From the NCBI GenBank assembly GCA_964390805.1, contig CAYMKL010000202.1, positions 1-8,977 of the forward strand: a DNA stretch of 8,977 nucleotides, given 5' to 3'. The DNA comes from CAYMKL01 sp964390805 (lineage in GTDB: Bacteria; Chloroflexota; Anaerolineae; VGOG01). Within the stretch, counting starts at the first letter, position 1, and every line of letters begins with the position of its first letter. Under the pieces are notes generated by a model. It was not told the DNA's origin. It ran no database searches and worked only from the letters and a program-made list of their open reading frames with translations. The translations under genes and the position numbers were made by a program. Shown here piece by piece: positions 1-5,850 of this stretch.

Positions 1-1018
1 TGGCCAGGCCCGCGTACAGGTTCTCGCCATCGTAGACCAGGGCCTTGCAGTTGTCCTCGCCCCCCTCACCCGTCCAGGTATCGACGACCGTCAGATCGGC
101 GCGAGTCAGTTTTTTCACCACGGCAGGCGAGTCATCGAAGCCGGCGTACACGAACGAGCCGTCGTGGGCGAGAGCACGGCAGCGGGTTGGCTCCCCCTCG
201 TCGTCCCACCGTGCTACTTCTTGCATGGTGGCGGGATCGATCTTGACCACGTTGCCCGGCGTGCCGTACAGACCTGCGTACAGATATTCCCCATCGTAGA
301 GAAGAGCGCGGCAGTGATCCTGATCGTCGTCTCCCACCCATTCGGAGACGGTGGTCAAGCTTCTGGTCTCTAGCTTGACGACGCGAGCAGGAACGGTGTT
401 CAAGCCGGCGTACAGGCTCGACCCACCCCAGGTGAGAGCCCAGCACTCGTTGTAGCCTGCAGGGCCTGTCCAGTAAGTGATGGTTTTCATGCTCTCCGTG
501 TCGATCATGATCACCATGGCGGGCTGGGTGGCCAGGCCGGCGTACAGGCGATCATTCGCCACGGCTAAAGCATGGCACATATCTCTGCCTTCTTTGCCAA
601 CCCATACGGAGTGCGTGGTCATGGTGCGCGGCAGAATCTTGGCCACCCGTGCCGGCCAGTCTTGCAGGCCAGCGTAGACGTACTCCCCATCTGTAACCAG
701 AGACCGGACCCAGTTGTGATCTTCCTGGTCGGTCCAGTACCTGGCTACCATCTCAGCAGCCAAGTCGGGGCGAGTGGCCAGTTGACGCCTCCAGGCCCGG
801 ATGTTGCGGAGGTGGGCGTCGTGCCAGCCCGTGGGTAACTGAACAGGGGCTGCATCCCCTGTCCCGGAGTTGCAGCCCCCGGTGCTCTTGTGCTCGTGGC
901 CTTCAATGCCGTCCTGGATGGCCTGGATGAAAGCGTGCCACTCCTCCTCGGTGGGTTTGTCCCCGGCCTCGAAGGTTGATTTGAGTTGGTTTCGGACAGC
1001 GACGTTGAATTTGGTCAT
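1..1018 (-). CDS. Tail-tip protein: shared tail-docking module plus beta-propeller repeats (partial, 3' end outside window)
   Basis: The frame is open from ATG at 1018 to the left edge (339 residues visible, no stop). Residues 1-60 match the N-termini of the proteins starting at 4340 and 3261: a predicted helix, then HEH at 41-43 and a Gly-rich STGG...GTGDAAP stretch. From about residue 105 the protein is built of repeats with the signature DGEYLYAGL...PA.VVKID..T...V..W.G....D.C. The YAGL/YAGF tetrads start at 115, 159, 203, 247, 291 and 335, an exact 44-residue period. This spacing and the alternating hydrophobic pattern fit beta-propeller blades (YVTN/NHL-like); the exact family is not certain. 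ATG lies 4 nt after the stop of the DNRLRE gene with only a weak GTGAG upstream, so translational coupling is likely. Inferred role: a receptor- or glycan-binding tail protein. Confidence 0.8.
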   Translation of the reverse strand, partial: MTKFNVAVRNQLKSTFEAGDKPTEEEWHAFIQAIQDGIEGHEHKSTGGCNSGTGDAAPVQLPTGWHDAHLRNIRAWRRQLATRPDLAAEMVARYWTDQEDHNWVRSLVTDGEYVYAGLQDWPARVAKILPRTMTTHSVWVGKEGRDMCHALAVANDRLYAGLATQPAMVIMIDTESMKTITYWTGPAGYNECWALTWGGSSLYAGLNTVPARVVKLETRSLTTVSEWVGDDDQDHCRALLYDGEYLYAGLYGTPGNVVKIDPATMQEVARWDDEGEPTRCRALAHDGSFVYAGFDDSPAVVKKLTRADLTVVDTWTGEGGEDNCKALVYDGENLYAGLA

Positions 1019-1022
1019 TGGC

Positions 1023-1631
1023 TCACATGATGAAGCTGTAAGGTTGGTTGCCTGCCTCCATAGTGTACACAATGGTCAGCTTAGGACGCTGCGACGGGGT
1101 TGCGTTGGTCGACGGATAGAAGATATACAGATCGTCGACTTGGTTCACGGTTCTGAGGAGCCACCCGTAGCCCAAGTCTAAGTCGGCCTTGGACGTCGGA
1201 GTCAGCGGAATGTCGAAGAACTGCCCTGTCGGGTCGCTCCCGGTCGTATCGGCAGACCCGATCTCAGTCTGCTCGCGGTCGTCAGGCCCGTCTCCACCCG
1301 CAACCTGCCAGCTATTGCCAGTAGAGTAAACGTTCCAGGTAACCTCACTCTCGACCCAGGCCCGCTTCAGGCGGTACACCTTGATGGTATCTCCCTGGCT
1401 GGCCTGAGCCGTGGAACTGAGCCACAAAGAAAGCGTAGCTGAGACAATCGTAGCGTCTGCAGGCAAGGTCGTCAGGTCGAACTTCAACAGAGTATGCGCG
1501 ATCTGCGAGAAGAGAGCCCGCTCTCCCACCCACAGGTTCCCGTGGCTCCCGAAGTTAGTGGTAGGATTAGCATTCAGGACAAAGGCATCATTCGCGCTGG
1601 CCTCGTCAGGTTGCAATGTCAGTTCAGGCAT
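1023..1631 (-). CDS. DNRLRE (CBM96-like) domain tail protein
   Basis: 202 residues, starting at ATG 1631 behind AAGGAGG with a 4-nt spacer. Almost the whole protein fits the DNRLRE/CBM96 beta-sandwich pattern: an N-terminal DAFVLNANPTTNFGSHGNLWVG segment, then LLKFDLTTLPADATIVSATL, the VYRLKRAWVESEVTWN block, and a C-terminal YIFYPSTNATPSQRPKLTIVYT strand. In bacteria such domains are found in secreted, carbohydrate-binding proteins; in phages they occur among tail and receptor-binding proteins. No signal peptide and no catalytic site are visible. It sits in the tail operon, 4 nt before the propeller gene and after two broken genes. The substrate is unknown; a role in host-surface binding is inferred from position. 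Confidence 0.82.
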   Translation of the reverse strand: MPELTLQPDEASANDAFVLNANPTTNFGSHGNLWVGERALFSQIAHTLLKFDLTTLPADATIVSATLSLWLSSTAQASQGDTIKVYRLKRAWVESEVTWNVYSTGNSWQVAGGDGPDDREQTEIGSADTTGSDPTGQFFDIPLTPTSKADLDLGYGWLLRTVNQVDDLYIFYPSTNATPSQRPKLTIVYTMEAGNQPYSFIM

Positions 1632-1677
1632 TTTGCCTCCTTGCTGCTACAATTGAGTTGCTCCTCTATTCTACCCA

Positions 1678-1777
1678 TCAGGCTACTACCACAAAGTAGT
1701 CGGCGCCGAAGTCCCCGTACCAAACATAAGTTGTCTTCACGTCCTGCAGCTGCTGGGATGATTACAGAGAGGTCCAC
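1678..1777 (-). pseudogene. Small tail-operon gene with a one-base frameshift
   Basis: A Shine-Dalgarno-like AAGGAGAGGA runs directly into GTG at 1777, which opens MDLSVIIPAAAG. A second frame encodes QQLQDVKTTYVWYGDFGADY followed by FVVVA and a TGA at 1678-1680. Removing one C from the CCC run near 1756-1758 would join them into one 32-residue product reading MDLSVIIQQLQDVKT... The interval is 100 nt, one more than a whole number of codons. The second half looks like real protein (aromatic- and Gly-rich, ending in a hydrophobic strand). No family is recognised. Either the gene is decayed or the sequence has a one-base error. It lies between the broken DUF2341-LamG gene and the DNRLRE gene. 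Confidence 0.4.
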
Positions 1778-1795
1778 TCCTCTCCTTCCTAAGTC

Positions 1796-2080
1796 CTATG
1801 TAACCATCACCATGGTCAGGTCGCTACGGTTCACAACATCCACGTCTGAATCTATGTCGTTTACTTGATACGAGGCCCAATTGGCCCCTCCCAAGGTGTA
1901 GAACGTGGATGGCGAGGACTGGTTGTTGTATGTGGTGGTGATGTAGTGGGCAGAGCGGGCGATGTTAGAAACGCGAACTTCGTCTATTACGGCACCAGCG
2001 TAGCCTTCGGCAGATGCTCTTAGAAACCTTCCAATTTGGCAGGTGTTTAGGCTAACTGGCCCGCCAACCTCTTCTCGACC
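1796..2080 (-). pseudogene. C-terminal LamG-like fragment of the broken DUF2341 gene
   Basis: This stretch is open in a different frame from the N-terminal fragment at 2047-2307 and overlaps its end. It encodes VGGPVSLNTCQIGRF, then GAVIDEVRVSNIARSAHYIT and YNNQSSPSTFYTLGG, ending at TAG 1796-1798. These are the hallmark last strands of LamG/concanavalin-like domains (IDEVRVSNIARS...NNQSSPSTFYTLG), which normally follow DUF2341 in one polypeptide. No start codon with a ribosome binding site is present. The usual middle part (the rest of DUF2341 and the first half of LamG) is missing, so this is best read as the remains of an out-of-frame internal deletion with its junction near 2071. Confidence 0.75.
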
Positions 2081-2307
2081 TCAAAGTCGTAAGGGTCTGA
2101 GCCATCCTGGTTGGGCGAGAAAACCAGGTCGGCAGGCACAGTCACAGACCCCGACGCTCCCCCCGATGCCGCGTTCTCCATCTTCCCACCGTTGGCTACT
2201 GTCTTCAGGTCGGCATCGGTGGTGTTGAAGGGGAAGGGAAAATCGATGAGATCTCCTGGAACCTTGGTATGATCAATGGTGATCTCGCGGTAGTATTGGT
2301 AGCTCAT
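2047..2307 (-). CDS. Truncated DUF2341-domain protein (N-terminal fragment)
   Basis: 86 residues from ATG 2307, with GGTGA placed 6 nt upstream. The N-terminus, YYREITIDHTKVPGDLIDFP followed by TTDADLKTVANGG, is the characteristic opening of DUF2341, a beta-sandwich domain usually followed by a LamG domain. The segment YDFEVEK corresponds to the DHEIEK position of the family. Immediately after it the frame runs into RLAGQLA and a stop, whereas family members continue with a ...TGELVAWV-type segment. The continuation resumes in another frame at 2080-1796. A free 86-residue fragment would be an incomplete fold, so the product is probably non-functional unless the frame is restored. The 120-bp gap upstream (2308-2427) holds an exact TTGACA but no matching -10 box, and no gene. 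Confidence 0.7.
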   Translation of the reverse strand: MSYQYYREITIDHTKVPGDLIDFPFPFNTTDADLKTVANGGKMENAASGGASGSVTVPADLVFSPNQDGSDPYDFEVEKRLAGQLA

Positions 2308-2427
2308 TCTCGTTCACCCCCTAAATGTGGTGATCCGCCTATACCTATCGTCCAAGTGAGTCTGGACTTAATGACTTGTCAACTGGCGGTGTCTTGCTTG
2401 CATCGTGAGAACAGCCCCGGCCTTGGT

Positions 2428-3261
2428 CTAGCCTGTTTCAGGATGGCACTCTAGCTCGAGAAGAGCTGTTGCGGTGTCGCCAGGCTGGCCGGTGCCAATC
2501 TGGTCGGTGTCTATGGTGACCACGTCTCCATCGCTGATGGTGGTGGTGTCGAAAGAGGTCTGAGTGCCACTGTTGGCGCTGGCGGCAATCTGCAGCCGAT
2601 TGGCCGGGGTGACGTTCCAAATGGACGTGCCGTTGATGTTGATGTCGAAGAGGAGGGCCTGCCCCGTGGGCGCAGTCTTGACGCGGCCATCTGCTCGTAC
2701 CATGTTGGCTGTGGGGCCACGGTACACGACTTCGGCCGATTGGTTGCTGCCTGTGCTTAACTCGCCGGGGACGTAAAAGACGACCTGACGGGTGTACTTG
2801 AGCTTGTCAGCGCCCCCGCCGGCGTGGCTGGACTTGTGGGCTTGGGGCTCGTGGAGATCGTCCCCCGTGATGTTCTTGTGCTGCGTCTCTGCCGACAAGC
2901 CCGCTTCGGCATTGATGGTGACATAAGATGCGTCGGTGGGAGCTCCACCTGCCCCGCCTCCTACCTCGGTCCAACTCCCCGCCGAGTAGCAGGCGTAGAC
3001 CTTGGAGGTGTCGGTCTCGACGTAGATGTCACCCACTGCTGGCGAGCCAGGCTTGGCAGCCGCCGCCCCGCTCTGGAGGTTGATCACCGGCCCCGCGTCG
3101 CCCGTCCCCGTACCATCACCACCTGTGGAGAGGTGCTGATGCGCCTGGGCTGCTTCAGCAATCAGGTCAATCAGCTCCCCAAAGCTCTCCTCTGTCAGCG
3201 TGTCGCCGGTCTCGAAGAGGGCCTTGACAGCCGTAATCGCACTTGAATCTGCTTTCCCCAT
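2428..3261 (-). CDS. Tail fibre protein: shared tail-docking module plus beta-sandwich tip
   Basis: 277 residues from ATG 3261, which has AGGAGG 6 nt upstream. The frame extends upstream to an ATG at 3357 that overlaps the previous stop (ATGA), but that ATG has no ribosome binding site, and the two paralogues start exactly where 3261 does. Residues 1-60 are the shared module (FETGDTLTEESFGELIDLIA, HQH at 41-43, STGGDGTGTGDAGP). Next comes GDIYVETDTSKVYACYSAGSW, a common tail-fibre segment, then HEPQAHKSSHAGGGADKL, a His/Gly linker of the sort seen in trimeric fibres. The C-terminal half (VVFYVPGELSTGSNQSAEVV, TAPTGQALLFDININGTSIW, SGTQTSFDTTTISDGDVVTI) resembles a beta-sandwich tip frequent in phage tail proteins. 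Role in receptor binding is inferred. Confidence 0.8.
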   Translation of the reverse strand: MGKADSSAITAVKALFETGDTLTEESFGELIDLIAEAAQAHQHLSTGGDGTGTGDAGPVINLQSGAAAAKPGSPAVGDIYVETDTSKVYACYSAGSWTEVGGGAGGAPTDASYVTINAEAGLSAETQHKNITGDDLHEPQAHKSSHAGGGADKLKYTRQVVFYVPGELSTGSNQSAEVVYRGPTANMVRADGRVKTAPTGQALLFDININGTSIWNVTPANRLQIAASANSGTQTSFDTTTISDGDVVTIDTDQIGTGQPGDTATALLELECHPETG

Positions 3262-3353
3262 GGTGTTCCTCCTGGTTGCCCCGCCGCAGCGGGTGATGTC
3301 GGGCCAGAGGTCTCCCCAGTCGCGGTGGAGACTCCCTGGCTCGACAATCTGCG

Positions 3354-3536
3354 TCATATGTCGGCGAGGGGCTGCGCCTCAGCCTCTTCGACTGTAGGAA
3401 GACCCTCGAGCCGGGAATGGATGCGCATCAAATAGGTCAGCACAAGGCCCGCCCATAGGATGACGACGGTGATGCCCAGAGGCAGTAGTCCTTGCCTGAA
3501 CAGGATGCGCTTGCTTGATGCTTTGTCGTTGAACAT
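3354..3536 (-). CDS. Small single-span membrane protein
   Basis: 60 residues from ATG 3536, preceded by AAGGAGG. Residues 1-16 are polar and basic (MFNDKASSKRILFRQG), residues 17-38 form one hydrophobic segment (LLPLGITVVILWAGLVLTYL), and the C-terminal tail is acidic (PTVEEAEAQPLADI). The topology is likely N-in, with the acidic tail outside by the positive-inside rule. No signal-peptidase or lipobox site is seen. It lies among tail-fibre genes, where small membrane proteins are often holins or spanin components, but no endolysin is present nearby and no family is recognised, so lysis function is only a possibility. Its TGA overlaps an upstream ATG of the next frame (ATGA). Confidence 0.7.
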   Translation of the reverse strand: MFNDKASSKRILFRQGLLPLGITVVILWAGLVLTYLMRIHSRLEGLPTVEEAEAQPLADI

Positions 3537-3662
3537 GGTTTTGACCTCCTTATGTGTTGTGATGTGTTTGTGGTTCCGGTTCGTGCACGATAGGTTGTTG
3601 GGTGATCGCCTCCTTTCTGTCACTCTGTATGACTAAAGTGGAAGTGACGCTTAGTTCGCCGC

Positions 3663-4340
3663 TTACCCCAATTTGTCCACTGTAATTCGGAAGTGGACTT
3701 GGATTAACTTGGCATCTGTGGCCAAGGTGTCCTCGCTGACGTCCCGCCATAGGCAAAGACCTAACATCTCCCCCGCTACCGCTCCGATGATGCCAGTGTC
3801 CAAGGTAGTGCGGACGAGCTCCCCTACTGTATGACTGCCTCCCGTCGTCTTCGGGATTGTGGTCGTTGCTCCATCTACTGTCTCCCCTGAAGCAACGAGG
3901 ATGTAGTCCAGCTCCCAGCAAACTGTCCCGTTGTCCTGGCTACCTGTGTAGCACCAGTCTACGTCCACTTGGATCGTGGTCCCCGCTTTGAGCTTGTATG
4001 GGATGAGGAGAGAGTAGAAACAGAAGTTGTCAGCACCGTTGGAAAAGCTCAGTACAGGGAATATGCCGACGATGGCCTCGGAAGGAGCCCCACCTGCTAA
4101 ACGCCAGTCTGGTGCCGGCACGGTAACGCACTCAATGACGTTGATGGTGATGCCAGACTGGTCTATCGGCCCTGCATCGCCTGTCCCAGTGCCGTCACCA
4201 CCTGATGCTGTGTGTTGGTGCGCTTCGGCCGCTTCGGCAATGGCATCAATCAGATCTGCCAGATTGGCCTCGGTGATGACGTCGGAATGCTCGAAGTTTG
4301 CCTTGATCGCAGCCACGCGAGTGCTGTTAACCTTGGCCAT
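3663..4340 (-). CDS. Tail fibre / receptor-binding protein with shared tail-docking module
   Basis: 225 residues from ATG 4340, with GAGGG 7 nt upstream and only 9 nt after the stop of the preceding gene. Residues 1-60 are the shared module: AIKANFEHSDVITEANLADL, IDAIAEAAEA, HQH at 41-43, then SGGDGTGTGDAGPI. The rest is a beta-rich domain: LAGGAPSEAIVGIFPVLSFS, FCFYSLLIPYKLKAGTTIQV, WELDYILVASGETVDGATTT, and a C-terminus GEMLGLCLWRDVSEDTLATD followed by AKLIQVHFRITVDKLG. This C-terminal pattern recurs in phage tail-tip proteins as far as I recall, but I cannot name a family. It has six cysteines, in the segments VIECVTV, NFCFY, DWCYTG, TVCWE and LGLCLW and none in the first 60 residues. Inferred to be a host-recognition tip. 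Confidence 0.78.
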   Translation of the reverse strand: MAKVNSTRVAAIKANFEHSDVITEANLADLIDAIAEAAEAHQHTASGGDGTGTGDAGPIDQSGITINVIECVTVPAPDWRLAGGAPSEAIVGIFPVLSFSNGADNFCFYSLLIPYKLKAGTTIQVDVDWCYTGSQDNGTVCWELDYILVASGETVDGATTTIPKTTGGSHTVGELVRTTLDTGIIGAVAGEMLGLCLWRDVSEDTLATDAKLIQVHFRITVDKLG

Positions 4341-4349
4341 GGTATTCCC

Positions 4350-4712
4350 TCAGTCTACCCAATCGCCACCGATGACGGCGAAGTTGACCTTGGCTACACC
4401 ATAGTATGGCTCGTGGGTCTCGATGTAGTGGCTCTGGAAGAGGTGAGGCCCTAGCCTCCCCTGCTTCCTGGCCTGCTCCCTCCATTCGCCCTTCTCTTCC
4501 TCAGAAAGAGCTTTCCATGCCGCCGTCGCATCGGCGAAGACTTTGCGCATGAGCTGCTGGTCAGCGGTGCGTGGGTTGGTGGGGGTGTAGTAATCCATGC
4601 ACTCTTGACCAACGCCCGGACGGTAGCGGAAGATGTAGCCGCCAACCTTGCGCCTGATCGTTGCACCGAGAGGAATGTCTTCGATTGTCCCCTCGTCCCA
4701 GATGGTGCTCAT
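4350..4712 (-). CDS. Small phage protein with an HMG-box-like helical segment
   Basis: 120 residues from ATG 4712. The frame is open further upstream but would run through the promoter at 4734-4762, so 4712 is the sensible start. The only ribosome-binding candidate is a G7 run about 8 nt upstream, which could pair with the anti-Shine-Dalgarno sequence through G-U pairs. The N-terminal part (IPLGATIRRKVGGYIFRYRP) looks like a small beta domain. Residues 44-49 read PTNPRT, then a helical stretch AAWKALSEEEKGEWREQARK (64-83) resembles the W..LS..EK..W...A signature of HMG-box-like domains. Similar YTP.NP.T...Q..W..LS..EK..W proteins are, as far as I recall, common in phage structural regions. 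It is the first gene after the strong promoter. Function unknown; a virion role is inferred from context. Confidence 0.72.
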   Translation of the reverse strand: MSTIWDEGTIEDIPLGATIRRKVGGYIFRYRPGVGQECMDYYTPTNPRTADQQLMRKVFADATAAWKALSEEEKGEWREQARKQGRLGPHLFQSHYIETHEPYYGVAKVNFAVIGGDWVD

Positions 4713-4733
4713 GCGCTTTGCCCCCCCGATGTG

Positions 4734-4762
4734 ATTATAGCAGAAATTCGAGGTTGTGTCAA
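4734..4762 (-). promoter_or_regulatory. Consensus sigma-70 promoter of the tail operon
   Basis: On the minus strand, TTGACA (4762-4757) is followed by exactly 17 nt and TATAAT (4739-4734). A TG two bases before the -10 (TGCTATAAT) also makes it an extended -10 promoter. Transcription should start near 4727, leaving a leader of only about 15 nt before ATG 4712. Just upstream of the -35 lies a 7-bp inverted repeat (ATATGGG 4773-4779 and CCCATAT 4798-4804) that could be an operator, although it is weak. Confidence 0.85.
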
Positions 4763-4904
4763 TACGTGAGGGATATGGGTATCTACAGATTGGATGGCCC
4801 ATATATGCAACATTACGGTCTCTCTATAGTCTGGTTCGCGACGATTCTTTTGCAGGTGTTTCAAGACTCGCTCCAGAGCAGACCGGCTGTGGCGCGTGAT
4901 TCGC

Positions 4905-5063
4905 CCGACTGTTTTCTGTGAGCAGGTGATCGCGTGTGGCGATGTGAGACAGGCAAATCAGGCACGCACGTCATTCTATGTGGACGTGCAAAAGAGAGAG
5001 ACGGTCTAACTGTTTTGGTGCGTGCCGCCATGCAAGATGCGGAGATGGTCTGACTGTTTTGGT
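4905..5063 (-). repeat. Three copies of the ACCAAAACAGTCAG motif
   Basis: In minus-strand sense the copies are GAAAACAGTCGG (4916-4905, degenerate), ACCAAAACAGTTAG (5019-5006, one mismatch) and ACCAAAACAGTCAG (5063-5050, exact). The last two are followed by ACC, then a CTC-containing stretch (ACCGTCTC, ACCATCTC). All lie upstream of the tail-operon promoter in its direction of transcription. Confidence 0.75.
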
Positions 5064-5291
5064 CTCAGGGTGAGGGAAAGAGGCGGTGAGGGAGCTCGTG
5101 CATAGGGCTGTGTGGAGACGAAAGGGACACCCTAGCAATGCTCAACATGCACCTGGAGGTCGTGAAAGAGGCACTCAAGGGTCGGCGTGGTGTTGCGCAG
5201 TGGTCACTCAGGGGGTACTCGTCCCCCGCCGTGATACTGTGCGATGGAGAGGTGGGGTGATTGGCGGTGGCGGTTGCGGGCCGATTTTGCG

Positions 5292-5456
5292 TTTCGCGAG
5301 GAACGAACCAATCAGAAAATCGCGCAAGGCGAGGCGCCCATTCCTGTTTTGAAGGGAACGAGCCAGGCGGCGACGAGTTGGAAGCGAGGCGCCGTTTTTC
5401 ATTTCGCAAGGAACGAACCAATCAGGAAAGTGCGCAAGGCGAGGCGCCCTTTTTCC
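5292..5456. repeat. Three tandem copies of a 55-bp repeat
   Basis: Copies lie at 5292-5346, 5347-5401 and 5402-5456, each exactly 55 bp. Copies 1 and 3 are nearly identical over their first 49 bp (AGGAACGAACCAATCAG... GCGCAAGGCGAGGCGCCC). The middle copy is diverged but keeps GGAACGAGCCA and GCGAGGCGCC at the same positions. Because 55 is not a multiple of three, the repeat is not coding. Each copy contains GGCG-AGG-CGCC or a close variant, a small hairpin, followed by a T-rich stretch in copies 2 and 3. Confidence 0.8.
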
Positions 5457-5632
5457 CATGTGACACGGGAGATGAGCCGGTCGTGTCTTTGCGTGGCGCT
5501 ACTGCTGGTCGTATTATTGTGGGAAAATGTGGTGGTAGGGTGGATCGCCGTGCTGCTTTGGCTGGGGGACATGGTAGAGGGGTGGATGCGGGTCTTTGGT
5601 GGGGGATCGCAGAGGGGAAGGTGAGGGGCGTT

Positions 5633-5677
5633 CTGACTGTTTTGGTCTTGGGGGGGAGATGGGCTGATTGTTTTGGT
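5633..5677 (-). repeat. Two copies of the ACCAAAACAGTCAG motif
   Basis: Minus-strand copies are ACCAAAACAATCAG (5677-5664, one mismatch) and ACCAAAACAGTCAG (5646-5633, exact), 31 bp apart. They sit directly downstream of the terminator in the direction of minus-strand transcription, inside a stretch of C-runs on that strand. Confidence 0.75.
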
Positions 5678-5695
5678 GCGTGGGGGGGAAATAAA

Positions 5696-5734
5696 AAAAG
5701 CCCCCCAGAGGCATGGAGCCTTTGGGGGGCTTTT
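5696..5734 (-). terminator. Strong bidirectional rho-independent terminator
   Basis: A 17-bp stem (5696-5712 with 5718-5734, one G-U pair) with a 5-nt loop contains six consecutive C-G pairs and has A-runs and T-runs on its outer flanks, so it can work on both strands. It closes the minus-strand replication operon after the stop at 5851, and would also stop any plus-strand transcript coming from the non-coding region. Confidence 0.9.
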
Positions 5735-5769
5735 CTTCGTCGTTTGCTGTGTTAGTAGTCTTCTATGGG

Positions 5770-5814
5770 TGTAGGGTATGTAGGGTTGTGCAGGGTTTGT
5801 AGGGTATGTAGGCT
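5770..5814. repeat. Five 9-bp direct repeats (TGTAGGGT)
   Basis: The octamer TGTAGGGT, or a one-base variant, starts at 5770, 5779, 5789, 5798 and 5807, that is at steps of 9, 10, 9 and 9 bp. TGTAGGGTATGTAGG occurs twice exactly (5770-5784 and 5798-5812). The array lies between the stop of the zinc-finger gene and the terminator. Such iteron-like spacing can be a protein-binding array; the function is unknown. Confidence 0.7.
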
Positions 5815-5850
5815 TTTGGGGAAGGGATGATTTCATTTGCGTTTCACGTT

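Larger units (their letters stand above)
4763..5850. other. Non-coding region of about 1.1 kb, G-rich on the plus strand
   Basis: No frame here has both protein-like composition and a credible start site. Long open frames exist on both strands only because the sequence is skewed in composition; they cross the repeats and the terminator. The region contains a 7-bp-stem inverted repeat (GCACGTC 4966-4972 and GACGTGC 4983-4989), five copies of the 14-bp motif, three 55-bp repeats, a run of G-tracts at 5590-5688, a strong terminator and five 9-bp repeats. It separates the replication operon from the tail operon. A regulatory or origin-like role is possible. Confidence 0.6.

Noticed and set aside
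2308..2427. Possible promoter with exact TTGACA before the truncated DUF2341 gene
   Set aside because: No acceptable -10 box lies 16-18 nt downstream of it, so it is probably chance.
4350..4802. Longer start at 4802 for the HMG-like gene
   Set aside because: It would place the coding start upstream of a perfect promoter, and there is no ribosome binding site.
4816..4840. T7-promoter-like string ACTATAGAGAGA on the minus strand
   Set aside because: Only the last part matches the T7 consensus, the upstream half does not, and no single-subunit RNA polymerase gene is present in the window.
4966..4989. Inverted repeat GCACGTC/GACGTGC as a terminator
   Set aside because: The stem is only 7 bp and there is no T-run on either side in the needed place.
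5086..5352. Open frames on both strands around the 55-bp repeats
   Set aside because: They run through repeats whose 55-bp period shifts the frame, have no ribosome binding sites and read as shuffled versions of the same repeat.
5472..5624. Plus-strand hydrophobic frame of 50 residues (MSRSCLCVALLLVVLL...), possible small membrane protein
   Set aside because: The GGGAG touches the ATG with no spacer, no promoter is visible, and hydrophobicity follows from G/T-rich codons. It could be real, but there is too little support to list it.
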